NCBI RefSeq assembly: GCF_903995435.1
Contig: NC_067168.1
Location: forward strand, 8,319,039-8,383,038
Length of the DNA stretch: 64,000 nucleotides
Direction: 5' to 3'
DNA from: Acomys russatus
Taxonomy: Eukaryota; Chordata; Mammalia; Rodentia; Muridae
Of this stretch, positions 1 to 10,644 are shown in pieces. Under the pieces are notes generated by a model. That model worked only from the letters and a program-made list of their open reading frames with translations, did no database searches and was not told the origin of the DNA. Each line of letters opens with the position of its first letter. Position 1 is the stretch's first letter. Made by a program: the position numbers and the translations under genes.

Positions 1-180
1 GGTGTCATGGCATACACCTATAATCCCAGCACTTGGGAGGCAGAGACAGGCAGATCGCTGTGAGTTCGAGGCCAGCCTGGTCTACAAAGCAAGTCCAGGA
101 CAGCCAAGGCTACATAGAGAAACCCTGTCTCCCATGTCTTGAAAAAAATAAAAACAAAAATCAAACAAACAAACAAAAAA
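1..180 (+). repeat. B1 SINE, 5' end cut by window edge
   Basis: The body contains the B1 box 'taatcccagcacttgggagg', then 'gttcgaggccagcctggtct' and 'gagaaaccctgtctc', followed by an A-rich AAAC/AAAT tail. It is antisense to FILIP1. Confidence 0.92.
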
Positions 181-208
181 AAAACAGAGGCCTTTTTGGT
201 GAAAGAAC

Positions 209-237
<29 letters not shown>
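209..237. repeat. A29 homopolymer
   Basis: An uninterrupted run of 29 A sits just downstream of the B1 tail. It could be a second tail remnant or slippage expansion. Confidence 0.9.
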
Positions 238-239
<2 letters not shown>

Positions 240-587
240 GTTTTCGGAGCTTTCTAGGAAGGGGGTGGAGTGGAGAAGAGCACCAGGAGAGGGAGGACGA
301 GGATCTGGGAGAGGAATGAGGAAGAGTAAGGAGAGAGTGGCTAGGAAACCCAGAGAGGCAGGGCTACCACATGGGCAAGCCAATGTGCTGCCAGCTCCTA
401 GAACATAGAGCACAGATCCTCACGTCAAAGCAAAGGAGAACTGACCCAGAGCATTTTCGAGGCATAGTTTCCAGACTCCTCAAGTCTCCACTGCCAAAGA
501 GTCAGGCATGCTTCAAATGTGGAAGGAAGCCAGAGTGCCAGCCTGAGTTATCAGGAGCCTACAGGGCTATTTAATAAGGTCCACAGG
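238..587. other. intronic sequence, nothing recognised
   Basis: Purine-rich at its left end (about 250-340), otherwise ordinary intron. No exon, repeat family or RNA gene is visible. Confidence 0.5.
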
Positions 588-783
588 TGCTGTGGTTCAG
601 TCAGGAAAGCTCCATGGTTACTGTTCTTCCAGAGGGCCTGGGTTCAATTCCCAGCACCCACATGGCAGCTAATAACTGTAACTTCAGTTCCAGGGCATCT
701 GAAACCTTCACACTGACATGCATGCAGGTAAAAACCCTGGTGCACATAAAGTAAATAAACAACAACAACAAAGAAAATAAAGC
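588..783 (+). repeat. B2 SINE
   Basis: A diverged tRNA-derived head ('ctgtggttcagtcaggaaagc') is followed by the B-box-like 'gggttcaattcccagcaccc' and an AAC-rich tail (about 750-783). Confidence 0.82.
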
Positions 784-1329
784 AGTATATAGACAAAGAT
801 GAACTAAAAACCCCATTGAATTCTTCCCTAACATGTCAGCTGGGTGACATGCCCCAGTGACGCTAGCCCATGACAGTATGGAAGGCTTGTTAAGTAGATT
901 TCTAAAATTACCCGACTCTAGACTGTATACATAGTACCTTGTTCAGGAAAGGTGACCCTTCATTAAACAGCCCAGAAAGACAGGGAGGGTAAGAATTGTC
1001 CCTTTGGGGTTGACACACATGCCATGGTTGCATAAACAAGTCTGAGACTGTAGACTGCACACGAAAGGCTCTCCATGGTGCATTAGTTTTCTTTCCACTC
1101 TAGCTACACACAGAGAGTGACCAAGCTCAGAAGAAACTCAGAGGCACTCCTTCCATCCGTGCAGCCAAGTTAGACTAAATGAACCAGCACCACTTCCGGC
1201 AAGTCAGCTTCAACAGAGAAATCGCAGGAAGGACGGACAGACAGCTGGTTCTAAACAGTCTAGAAAGCATTCCAAAATAACTCATTGCCAGTACCTTAAA
1301 TTAATTTGAATTCACGATTCATTTCATTT
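784..1329. other. intronic sequence, nothing recognised
   Basis: Mixed-composition intron without recognisable repeats, exons or RNA genes. Confidence 0.5.
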
Positions 1330-1512
1330 CACTTTTTTTTTTCTCTTTTTTGTTTTCTTTTTCTTTTTTGTTTTTTTGAGACAGGGTTTCTCTGTGTAGC
1401 CTTGGCTGTCCTGGAACTCACTTTGATGGCCAGGCTGGCCTCAAACTCAGAGATCCACCTACCTTTGCCTCCCGAATGCTGGGAATAAAGGTATGCACCA
1501 ACACCACCTGGC
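1330..1512 (-). repeat. B1 SINE
   Basis: Reverse-complement B1: a T-rich tail, then 'gagacagggtttctctgtgt' through 'gctgggaataaaggtatgca'. It lies in the sense orientation relative to FILIP1. Confidence 0.93.
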
Positions 1513-1829
1513 TTTAGTTCACATATTTTTATGTTATATATTTCTGTGGTGTTGTGGATCACACCCTGGCTTTTTTATTTTGTTAAAAGCCAGGGTTCTC
1601 CTACAGAGGCCCCCACCTACCCGCTACCTCCCACCCACTACCTCTATTGTTATATCATATATAAAAAAGCTCATCACTTTCAGCTATTTCAAGAAGTTAG
1701 CAGTAAATACATTGCTGTTTTTCCTGAAAGTTTTACAACAGAAAGATGACTATTGTAGGTACATGAATGTATAATGTGTTTAAAACCTGGCTTGTGATAC
1801 CTGTTGGATCCAGATTTTTTCAATGAGGT
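1513..1829. other. intronic sequence, nothing recognised
   Basis: AT-rich, with a CCCACC/CCTACC-rich patch at about 1608-1645. No feature is supported. Confidence 0.45.
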
Positions 1830-2022
1830 ATGTGTGTTTTGTCTGCATGTATGTATGTACATCTGTGTTCAGTACCTGTGGAAGCCAGAAGAGGGCACAG
1901 GAAGCCCTGGGAATACAGTGGCAGCTGGTTGTGAGCCACCATATAGGTTCTTGGAACCAAACTAGGGTCCCCTGAAAAAATAGTAAGTGTTTTTAAGCTT
2001 TGAACCATCTCTCCAGTGCTTG
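1830..2022 (-). repeat. B2 SINE
   Basis: Reverse B2: TG-rich tail, 'gaagccagaagagggcac', 'ggcagctggttgtgagccac', and at the head 'gaaccatctctccagtgct'. Confidence 0.88.
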
Positions 2023-2032
2023 GGTTTTTAAA

Positions 2033-2131
2033 GATAGTATCTAAGGTAGCCCAGGGTGTCCTCTAATTCACTATGTAGCCAAGGCTAGCCTTACATTCTG
2101 ATTCTCCTGCCTCTAATTCCCAAATGCTGGG
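2033..2131 (-). repeat. old B1-like SINE fragment
   Basis: Diverged reverse B1: 'aaggtagcccagggtgtcct', 'actatgtagccaaggctagc', 'cccaaatgctggg'. Probably a proto-B1 age copy. Confidence 0.65.
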
Positions 2132-2507
2132 AGGCCAGAGAGCTGGGACAGGGAGGTCTGGCTGCCCTAGCAGGCCTTCCCGTCATGCTCTGGATGCAGG
2201 ACACAGCAAGCTTTGTTTGCTGGATCTATACGTTAAGACTGCAGAGTCCTCAGACTGAGGGTGGGGGCTTTTTCTCCCTGGTTACCCAGAAATGCCAAAC
2301 CAGCTCATCTGTTCAAACACAAAGCCAGTAAGCCTTGGCTTACTGCACTTTAAAAGAAACACAAAGAAACTGTAAATTAGGAATGTAAGACATAAAACTT
2401 CATTGCTTTCTTTCATTTCTCCCTCTCTTCAGGGGAAGTTTTAAACCCAGTAAGAGGTAACATTACCAATTACATAAGCTTTGTAAATTCAACCTGTTCT
2501 GTATTGT
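2132..2507. other. intronic sequence, nothing recognised
   Basis: No repeat or exon recognised. Confidence 0.45.
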
Positions 2508-2640
2508 GCACTGGGTTTTGTTTGGTTTTGGAGACAAGGCTTCATTTAACACAGCCTGACCTTGAACTTGTTATGTTGCATAGTCTGGCCCTGATTCTTT
2601 TGCCTCCACCTCCCAAGGGCTGGGGTTCCAGGCAGCTCAG
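2508..2640 (-). repeat. old B1-like SINE fragment
   Basis: Diverged reverse B1/proto-B1: a TTTTG-rich start, 'gagacaaggcttcatttaac', 'gaccttgaacttgttatgtt', 'cctcccaagggctggggttc'. Confidence 0.65.
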
Positions 2641-3327
2641 TATCAGTGGTTTCAAACACAATAGAAGTCAACGAAGTAACAATTTGGCTGAAGGACAAAA
2701 ATAATTATTTAAAAGAATGAGACCAGCAGCTACATAGAAAGGTCTCTGCTTCCTGCTGACAGTCTGGTTTGAGGAAACCCGGTGCCACCAGATTGGGTGT
2801 GTAGGTGGACACTAGGGATCAGAGGAAGCCCTGGATGAGAGAAGTCTTCAGTGACTGTATTGTTGACATGTAGATAGCCACGTCTAGGACTCTAATGTCT
2901 CAGTCCCAGAGGAGTGTCAAAACCTTTTCCAGGTGAGGCTCAGAGGGATGGCAAAACCTTCCTCCTGGGAAGGGCAAACCAGTTTGCACAAAAACTAGCA
3001 ACTGCAGCTTCCTCCCACAGGATGTTTACAGTGTAAGACGAATAACCCACAGAAACCTCCTAGAGAGACTAGCCAACCCCCCTGCCCCACACCAGCCGCC
3101 CTGTGCTGAACATAGTGAACACACTAAAGCTCTGGGTTGCAGCCGTAGCAGGTGCCATTCCATAGGCGTGCACACACCACACCTGAGCACAGTTTTTCTG
3201 TATGTGTGTCTGTCATGTCTTCACTTCCTTACCTCCCCTAGTCAGGGCCCCGAGACCCAAGTCTGGTGGATCATGACAGAACATAGCGTTTGTTTGGTTC
3301 CTTAAAGTTTTAAACGGTGCTACCCAG
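2641..3327. other. intronic sequence, nothing recognised
   Basis: Ordinary intron. No coding or RNA feature can be supported. Confidence 0.5.
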
Positions 3328-3540
3328 GGCTGGAGAGTGGGCTCAGCAGTTAAGAGCACTTGTTGCTCCTGTGGAGGATGTGGGCTTGCTTCCCAGCGCC
3401 AACAGTGCAGCCCACAATCATCTGCACCTCCAGTTCCAGGGGATCTGAGGCCCTTTTCTGACATCCTCTGGTACCAGGTAAGCATGTGGTACACACCCAC
3501 GTAGGCAAAACACTCATACCCATATAATTTTTTTTTAAAG
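3328..3540 (+). repeat. B2 SINE
   Basis: The head 'gggctggagagtgggctcag' with 'cagttaagagcacttgttgc' is the Pol III A-box region; then 'tccagttccaggggatctga' and a T-rich end at about 3529-3538. Confidence 0.9.
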
Positions 3541-3945
3541 CATGTAACCTTTTAAAATTAAAAAGGGACAAATTTATATCCAACCAATATTACAATGTTC
3601 TATTCTGGTATTAACGCAGAAGTTCACTTATGAGCAAGCTTAAGAATTTTTTTTTAAGTAGATTTCAACACCAAAGAGAAAAATTACATTATTTCAAATC
3701 ATAGGCAGTGAGTTAAGAAGGCTTTCAAATGTAGGGTCTTTATTGATCAAATCCATAGACAAACCGCCTAGGTTTCTTCCCAGCCTTATGATTTTCAGGC
3801 TCTACACAGCTTGGTGAGAGCCAGGCAGCTTACTTATGTGCACATCTAAGACAGCCATGTGATAATCTCAGATAAAAGTCTTCCCCAACCCCACTACAAA
3901 GCATCAGAGACCAGAATAAGACCCCGGACACCTGTCCATGGTGTC
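3541..3945. other. intronic sequence, nothing recognised
   Basis: AT-rich intron between a B2 and an L1 fragment; nothing else is visible. Confidence 0.45.
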
Positions 3946-4160
3946 ACATGATCATCTTGAAAGCCTTTGACAAAATCCAGTTTGTCATCATGATAAAAGT
4001 CGTAGAGAATGAAAAACCAGAGCGAATAGACTTCAACATAACAAAACCTATATGTGAAAACTGCACAGCCAATGCCGTCATAAATGGAGAAACACTTGAG
4101 CTAATCCTACTGAAGTCAGAGAGAAGACAAAGCTGTCCACTCCTTTTCAATATGTGGGTC
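3946..4160 (+). mobile_element. LINE-1 ORF2 reverse-transcriptase fragment
   Basis: The plus-strand translation reads KAFDKIQ near 3960, then INGETLELILLKS and RQSCPLLFN. This is the L1 ORF2 reverse-transcriptase stretch that is normally AFDKIQ...NGE.L..PLKSG.RQGCPLSP.LFN. Only about 70 codons remain, the GCPLSP motif is altered, and no flanking ORF2 is present. It is a short, ancient, non-functional remnant, antisense to FILIP1. Confidence 0.8.
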
Positions 4161-4196
4161 TGACTTCTTTTCCTAGGTGCATCCATCCTTTTCATT

Positions 4197-4372
4197 TCAC
4201 TCTCTTGCTTTTTTTTTTGGAGGCAGGGTTTCTCTGTGTAGCCTTGATTGACCTGGACTCACTTTGTAGACCAGGCTGGCCTCGAACTCACAGCAACCCG
4301 CCTGCCTCTGCCTCTGCGTCCCGAATGCTGGGATTAAAGGCGTGCGCCACCACACTGGGCTCACTCTCTTGC
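4197..4372 (-). repeat. B1 SINE with perfect 12-bp target-site duplication
   Basis: The 12-bp direct repeat 'tcactctcttgc' at 4197-4208 and 4361-4372 brackets a reverse B1 at 4209-4360. The B1 carries a small extra 'ctctgc' duplication near 4310. Its right edge is about 100 bp inside the intron that follows the FILIP1 exon ending at 4472. Confidence 0.95.
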
Positions 4373-4471
4373 CTTATTGCTTGAGCGAGGGAGTGCCTTG
4401 AGCCTGGTCTCTGTTGTGGGTCATCTAGGAAACGGGGAGGCAGGGGTGATGTGTGCCCGCGTGCAGGTTAC

Positions 4472-4650
4472 CTCTCTCGCTCCTGCTCCAGCAGGTTGGT
4501 GAAATCGTCGCTTTTGTTCATGTAGTCAGTGTGCCTGTGCTTCTCGTTCTCCAGCTCGTACACGGTGCGCCGGTGGCACTTCTCGGCCAGCAGCAGCTGC
4601 TCCAGCATGCGGCGGTATGTCTCCTTCTGCTTTTCCTCCAGTCTGTCCAG
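4472..4650 (-). CDS. FILIP1: FILIP1 third coding exon (residues 150-208, partial CDS)
   Basis: Internal coding exon of filamin A-interacting protein 1, a cytoskeletal coiled-coil protein known to bind filamin A, promote its degradation and influence neuronal radial migration. The exon is 179 nt and opens in phase 0 with LDRLEEKQKETYRRMLEQ; it runs through LAEKCHRRTVYELENEKHRH to LLEQERE. It ends two bases into an Arg codon, so the next exon must supply the third base. The acceptor is 'gcgctctctcag' (AG at 4652-4651) and the donor 'gtaacc' (GT at 4471-4470). Its heptad-like, Glu/Lys/Leu-rich sequence belongs to the cortactin-binding-protein-2 N-terminal-like domain. From memory it differs from human FILIP1 by little more than a Lys-to-Arg change in 'NEKHRHTD'. 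The next coding exon is left of the window. FILIP1L and CTTNBP2NL are related but much less similar here. Confidence 0.96.
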
Positions 4651-5227
4651 CTGAGAGAGCGCAAAGCCGGGAAAGAGTTTACTAAGTGACGTCATCTACA
4701 GCGACTGTAAACTGTTAGACAGGTCTAGGGGCCGATGACCAGATGGATGAAGAACACTGGGAGGGAAACTGCATGCTATCACCTTCTGGTATTTTCTTGA
4801 TGCCAATTGGCTGTATAAACTAGCCATAATACCTGGCCTTGTAGCACGCGCCTTTAATCCCAGCACTCTTCCTTAGCTGGGAGAGATGAAGATACAGGTA
4901 GACCTGTTCTTCGAATACTTTACGAGATTTGTCAAAAAGCACAGACGTTTAAGTGCCAAACTGTAGTTAGTGTAGGTCTTTCATGCAGACATCATAAATA
5001 TCTACTCCAAAGCAAAGAGAAGAAAAGAGGGTGAAGCCACCTCCCTTTGATTTTGGGTCCCACAAGTGAGTGATCCATTCGGGATGAATAGTTCTTACAT
5101 CTGTAAAGATAACGGTACAGCCTTCCTGAACCGGTAGGGCAAACACAGCAAACAGCTCTCCCCAGGAGGCTTGAAGAGTTGTTACCGGGATTGAGAGTGG
5201 ATTTTAGTATGTCTGTTCCGATTGGAA

Positions 5228-5228
<1 letters not shown>
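4651..5228. other. FILIP1 intron, start of 4651-8951
   Basis: The acceptor of the exon above is at its left edge. A weak B1-like remnant ('cgcgcctttaatcccagcac') lies near 4848-4867; otherwise nothing is recognised. Confidence 0.5.
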
Positions 5229-5274
<46 letters not shown>

Positions 5275-5425
5275 CACATGAAGGTGACCATACCAAGGCA
5301 CTAATGTGGAGGACAATTTGCACAAATCAGTCCTTTTACGACGTGGCTCTCGGGAATTGAACTTAACTTTTCTACTTCGGTGGCAAGCACCTTTACCCGC
5401 TGAGCCATTTTGCTAGTCCCCAGAA
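5229..5425 (-). repeat. (TG)n tract and B3-like SINE
   Basis: A pure TG run (about 5229-5273) leads into a reverse tRNA-type SINE: 'tgtggaggacaatttgcaca', 'ctcgggaattgaacttaact', 'ggcaagcacctttacccgct', 'gagccattttgctagtcccc'. The layout matches rodent B3/B2-related elements, whose tails are often TG-rich. Confidence 0.8.
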
Positions 5426-5502
5426 GTGGGCAAACTTGAGAAATGGAGCAGTTTCAGTATGTTTTATGTCAAATGATCATAGCTTAGGAAATGGTTTTAG
5501 CT

Positions 5503-5596
5503 GGAGGAAGAGGAGGAAGAGGAGGAGGAAGAGGAGCAGGAGGAAGAAGAAGAGGAGGAGGAGGAAGAAGAGGAGGAGGAGAAGCAGCAGCAGCAG
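5503..5596. repeat. (GGA/GAA)n polypurine tract
   Basis: About 90 bp of almost uninterrupted purine made of GGA and GAA triplets, ending in a short CAG run (5582-5596). Confidence 0.93.
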
Positions 5597-5638
5597 TACT
5601 TGGGCTTAATTAAAAGCACAGAGAAAAGAAAAGCAATA

Positions 5639-5778
5639 AGACACAAAAATTTGTGGCGCACACCTTTAATCCCAGCACTCGGAAGGCAGAGGCAGGCGGA
5701 TCGCTGTGAGTTCGAGGCCAGCCTGGTCTACAAAGTGAGTCCAGGATGGCCAAGGCTACACAGAGAAACCCTGTCTCG

Positions 5779-5809
<31 letters not shown>

Positions 5810-5822
5810 GACACAAAAATTT
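5639..5822 (+). repeat. B1 SINE with perfect 14-bp target-site duplication
   Basis: The direct repeat 'agacacaaaaattt' at 5639-5652 and 5809-5822 flanks a full-length B1 with an AAAAC-repeat tail. The exact duplication and low divergence suggest a young insertion. Confidence 0.97.
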
Positions 5823-6626
5823 TAAGATAGCCGTGAAAAAGGAGGAAGCCACTTGAAGAAACGAAATGAAATACTAAAAACAAAGAAAAATAACTCAGCT
5901 GCACTTTCCAAAGCAGGGAAAAAAAAAAAAAAAAAAAAAGCAGAAGGTATTTATTGATTGGCTGGGACAAATTGCCCTATTAGTAGCTGATGTGTGAGAA
6001 AAAAAATTAGCTATAAGGATGACTGGTACCCAGTAGGCTCAAGTCACACAGGCCTCAGAAGGCATGGAGGCCATAGGAGCTGGGGAAAGGGTGAGGGCTG
6101 GTCTGTAGCTCAGGAACAGAGCTGGGCACAGGTGTGGCATGAGCCAGGCCACAAGTTTGAGTCTCTGCAATGTAAAACAAATAAATATCCCTACACACTA
6201 GGTCTCACTGAGCTACCCAGTAGGGACTCACTGAAGATCAAGCAGTGAGCCGGACAGGATGGGCTGCTTTCCCTTGGCGAGGCATTAAATAGCAAAGACT
6301 AAATCCTCAGGAATCTCCCATCAATAATTCCAGAATATCAAAACTCAAAATTCTTACGCAGAACTCCAAGAAAACATGAAGGTTTGGTTTCTTTCCTTTT
6401 AGTTCCTTACTCTGCCCAGCCTCGGCGGAAGGATCACAACTGATTATCCTGTGATGGCTCAGCGAAATGACCTGGCTGTACTGTATTAGCATTTTCAGTC
6501 TTACTAATACATCCTACAATCTAAATGTTCTATTTTTTTTAACAACTTCAAGGGTTTATTAGGATATACACAATTATCATAATACCAATTTATTTCATAC
6601 TTACACACTTAAAGACTGTCTTTAGG
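5823..6626. other. intronic sequence
   Basis: Contains an A21 run (about 5919-5939). No exon or known repeat is recognised. Confidence 0.5.
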
Positions 6627-6798
6627 GCCTGGAGAGATGGCATAGAGGCTAAGAGCACTGAGAAGCTGGTGTCTGCTCCCAGGACCCCTGCTGGGCACAC
6701 TGCTTGTTACTCCAGTTCCAGGGGAGACCAAGAGAGTCAAACATCTCTGGTCTTTCCAAGTACCTATACACAAGTACACACACACACACATACACACA
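6627..6798 (+). repeat. B2 SINE
   Basis: The head 'gggcctggagagatggcata' and 'aggctaagagcactgagaag' are followed by 'ttactccagttccaggggag' and a CA-rich tail that merges into the CT array. Confidence 0.88.
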
Positions 6799-6826
6799 CT
6801 CTCACTCTCTCTCTCTCTCTCTCCCT

Positions 6827-6884
<58 letters not shown>
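6799..6884. repeat. (CT)n microsatellite
   Basis: About 85 bp of CT with a few CCCTCT interruptions, directly after the B2 tail. Confidence 0.97.
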
Positions 6885-6886
<2 letters not shown>

Positions 6887-7081
6887 TTAAAAGTCCTAGT
6901 TCTGTTTTTGTTTGTTTTCGTGGTAGTGGGAATTGAACCTGTAAGAAGAGTTGGAGTCAGGGACCAAAAGGTACAATGGTGGCAGAAAACTTGTTCTCTT
7001 TTCATCATTCCATTGCAGGATTTCATTTGATGCTGTGGGGAAAAGCAGATTCCCTCTGCCTGTCTCTCCCTCCATCTTTGG

Positions 7082-7091
7082 GTCTCTGTCT

Positions 7092-7156
<65 letters not shown>
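7082..7156. repeat. (CT)n microsatellite
   Basis: A second CT tract of about 70 bp, 198 bp beyond the first and on the same strand. Long apparent reading frames here are repeat artefacts. Confidence 0.97.
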
Positions 7157-7157
<1 letters not shown>

Positions 7158-8470
7158 ATCTCTGTCTCTTGTTTCTCCCCTATGGAGAGCACTGAGAAGA
7201 GAAAAAAACAGAAAAGCAGGCCTAGCACCACCAATCCCAGGACAGCTCGCAGCTGCTCATTCCCCACTCCCCCCACCCCCCCACCCCTGCGGCCTTTCTC
7301 TCCGTAGGTGGTAGGTGGGACCCTCTGGCTGGGCACCCCTCCTGATGGTCATCCGAAGCCCCTCTCTGTGTACCATTTTCAGAGTTCCATGACTTAGGGG
7401 TAGTGATTCTGGTTAAACTGTCTGCTCTGATGGCTCACCTCTCCCTTGGGTTAGCAGAGTCACCTCAAGCCCTAACCTTGGGAGAAAAGAATTAGGAAGC
7501 TTAAACTGAGTTTTGTAATGCCACTTGTCACTGCCATCACCGTCATCACTGTAACACTGATGTTTTTACTTCTACACATATGTCTTTTATTCCTCAACTG
7601 CACCCACATGTGGAAGAACTTGAGGCTATGAATTACCATGCCCAGATTCACACCAACACTAATGGCTAGTAGTGCCTGAGTGTCTAGACCGTGTCAGATG
7701 CAATGCTAAAAGCTAAGCAGGCACTGGTCGTTTGGTCCTCACCTCACCACTGTGATGTGTATGCTGTGGATACTCTCCAACCCCACAGGGTTTAAGGAGC
7801 TGAAGTGGGCTCTCAAAACCGTACACACACTGCTGGGTCTCAAACGTGAACGTGGATCCAGCCTGTTATCTGAACACTGCCCCACAAACAACTGTTTTGC
7901 ATTGTAGGGAAAGCAGAGAAAAGGGATCTGTATCAATTAGAAAATTATGGAGCTGTTACTCTGTTTTGAATACGATCTAAATCAGATTTTGCCAGTGAGC
8001 TAAGTTAAAGCTTAAATTTAAAATTGGTTTCTTCAAACTTTTAATTTCTAATTTTTAAATTTGTCCTACTAATGGCAAAGCTATGAATCACTTACCTAAA
8101 TTTTGAAGAATAGCGTGGCTATATCAATTAAATCAGTACCCTAATTTGACACTGAACTTCCACTATAATGTGGGAGAATTATTAAAATGCTGTGCCATAC
8201 ATAATTCCTAATATAACTGTGCATAAAATGAGTCAATATAGCCCATCTAAGAAATTACCCTAAATATTTTACTGGCATTTTTTACTTCATCACTGGAATT
8301 CACATAAGACCTTTTAAATTATGACATTTTAAGATATTTCCAAGGCAATGGCATTAAACCATAACTATCAATAATGTATTCAGCCTAATGCTAGGCTATT
8401 ATTTTTATTTTATTCTGAAAATTCAGTGTGAGAGCTAGAGAGCTAGTAAGCACTCCGACTGTTTAAATAT
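7157..8470. other. AT-rich unique intronic sequence
   Basis: No repeat family, exon or RNA gene recognised. 7950-8420 is markedly AT-rich. Confidence 0.5.
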
Positions 8471-8474
8471 GCCT

Positions 8475-8668
8475 TTTTTTTTTTTTTTTTTTTGTTTTTT
8501 GTTTTTTGTTTTATTTTTGGGTTTTGGGTTTTCCAAACAGGGTTTCTCTGTGTAGCCTTGGCTGTCCTGAACTCGCTTAGTTGACCAGGCTGGCCTCGAA
8601 CTCAGAGATCTGCCTGCTTCTGCCTCCCTGAGTGCTGTGATTATAAGCATATGCCACCATGCCCAGCT
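8475..8668 (-). repeat. B1 SINE
   Basis: A long T-rich tail (from about 8475) precedes 'acagggtttctctgtgtagc' through 'gccaccatgcccagct'. Possible imperfect target duplication 'taaatatgc'/'taaacatgc' at its edges. Confidence 0.94.
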
Positions 8669-8951
8669 CTAAACATGCAATTTCTTAGAGGCATAAAACG
8701 ATACTGTACTTCAAGGCCATGCAATTTTTACTAATCGTATGGGAAAATATATCTCAAACCTGAAGCGTATTTAAATTTGAAATTCCTATCAGAACATAAT
8801 CTTATATAGCCCACGAATTACTTAACCATATTTAATTCTACACGGGGACATCATAACAATTTTACATTTGGAAGAAAGCATCAAAGCATATAAAAGGACG
8901 AGGGGTGGCCTCCCTCTGGAGTCTCTTTCTAGGGAGGCTTGCTGACTTTAC

Positions 8952-9125
8952 CTCTGAGATGGGTTTCTCATAGACATCCTCTCCTATGGACTTCTCCTGA
9001 GCAAGGATGGCATCTCGGTGCAGCACGCGAAGCACTTTCTCTGGTTCTGCAGACCCGTAATGCGCCTCCAGAACCTCGGGCTTGGTTTTCTCTGTCTTCA
9101 GCATGTGGATCACATCTTCCCTAGC
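8952..9125 (-). CDS. FILIP1: FILIP1 second coding exon (residues 92-149)
   Basis: A 174-nt exon of exactly 58 codons, phase 0 at both ends. It starts AREDVIHMLKTEKTKPEVLE and ends GEDVYEKPISE. The acceptor is 'ttctggccacag' (AG at 9127-9126) and the donor 'gtaaag' (GT at 8951-8950). It joins in frame to GELQ of the first coding exon and to LDRLEEKQ of the third. It encodes the central part of the cortactin-binding-protein-2-like N-terminal domain, including the conserved HYGSAEPEKVLRVLHRDA stretch, and from memory is essentially identical to human FILIP1. There are no frameshifts or stops. Being a multiple of three, skipping it would preserve frame. Confidence 0.97.
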
Positions 9126-9260
9126 CTGTGGCCAGAAGTAGAGCAAGGTCAGGTGGCTGACACCGCAGAGCGCACATCAAACTCACGAAATCACCGCGGA
9201 GCTTACTGGATGCATTCCTACTGCTACAGGTCTAATGCAGATTCACCGGGGATGCTGTTC
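9126..9260. other. FILIP1 intron 9126-49873, exon-proximal part
   Basis: Holds the acceptor of the second coding exon; no other element seen. Confidence 0.5.
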
Positions 9261-9283
9261 TTTTTTTTTTTTTTTTTTTTTTT
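9261..9283. repeat. T23 homopolymer
   Basis: Uninterrupted T run without an adjacent SINE body. No clear flanking duplication is visible. Confidence 0.9.
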
Positions 9284-10462
9284 AAACCAACTGTAGATTG
9301 GCAAGCAGATAACTCTGCTTCGGTTGCTAGGAAGCAGGAGAGCAGAAAAGGAATTTGTGCTAATATTAAATACATAAAAATTGCTTTACTTTAGTGGCAC
9401 TAATATGAGAGAGGAGGCAACACAGGGCTAGTCCTGAAAAACCTGTTTCAGAGTACATGAGGCCAGCAACGATCAAAACCCTCTAGTTTTCTATCCATGC
9501 TCTCAGTAGAGTATTCAAATGTATTTAAAAGGGGAAATCCCACTTCCTTTACTCTAGAGCCATGCTTGCTGTAGTTACAACTCCATGGGCAGCTAATGAA
9601 CAGCCGTTCTTACTATTCTACTTCTCCTAAGTGATTTGCTTTGCACAGAAGCAGGTGGTCAGAGCTCACACTGCGCCGTGCTAGGCTTCTCAGCTACCTA
9701 ATTCGCATCACATTCTATCTTTTCAACACCCAGACGGTCACCAGGTGAGTCAGGTTGGTAGGTCACAGTCAGTCGTTTGGTGGTTTAGCTCAACATCTTA
9801 TTGAAGCGCTCAGGAAAGCCACAGCTGTAGGTCTATGTGGCATCGTCTGTGGCGGCATCACACCAACACACACACCTCTGGGTGCCTTTTCTACTGATAC
9901 ACCGTGATGCAGCTGGCAGTAGCCACCATCACTCCCCTGTAGGCGTGGAGCTGCCTAGCAGGGTGATAGGTAAACCAGCATGGCTTTATTGCACGCATTT
10001 CAGACCCTAACAGCAAAATAGTTTTCTCCTGCACCAGTGCTGGCTCTGAGTTTAAAATTAGAAGTCTGGTCGTTACAATGTATATTTTAGCAGCGTTATG
10101 GTGAAAAGTGAGTATTAAATTCACAATCTGACCATTTCTTAAGGCGCCTCATTTTGTTGCTTTTTTTCTTTCTTTTTTCAGTCTCCAAACTAATCTCATC
10201 CAAATGGATTAAGACTCGTGAGCCAGCAGTGAACTAGAATTTCCATATTGTCAGTGTTGTTGATGCATACATACATACTCATAATAAAATGTAAAATATT
10301 AATATTGAAGACCTTAATAATTAGGAATATTAATGAGCATGTTAAGGCTGGAAACAGGCTAATGAAAAAGCTGTTCGTCATCACATGAGGAAAATACGCA
10401 CAAAGTACAGTGCCATGTCATGCTAACAGGGAGCCATGTCTGAAAATCAGGGGCAGTGGCCT
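9284..10462. other. unique intronic sequence
   Basis: No exon, RNA gene or known repeat recognised. Moderately AT-rich near 10250-10350. Confidence 0.5.
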
Positions 10463-10600
10463 GGGGCTAGTGAGATGGCTTGTTTGGGATTACACTTGCC
10501 ATGCAAGAGTGAGGGCCGAGTATGGAGCTCCAAAAGCCATACGAAGAGCAGACACAGTATTACATGTCTATAGTCCCACCAAGAGAGAAGCAAAATGGTA
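10463..10600 (+). repeat. diverged tRNA-type SINE (B3/ID-like)
   Basis: The head 'ggggctagtgagatggcttg' resembles the rodent tRNA-derived SINE head, and 'catgcaagagtgagggccga' resembles the middle of B3/ID-type elements. The rest is weak. Confidence 0.5.
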
Positions 10601-10644
10601 GCTTTTTTAAGAAATGGAGATTTCCAGGGAGCCTCTATTGGAGG

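Noticed and set aside
3948..4163. Functional reverse transcriptase
   Set aside because: Only about 70 codons of L1 ORF2 remain, with altered motif residues and no flanking ORF2.
6669..7336. Open frames of Ser-Leu or Arg-Glu repeats
   Set aside because: Translations of the CT/GA microsatellites.
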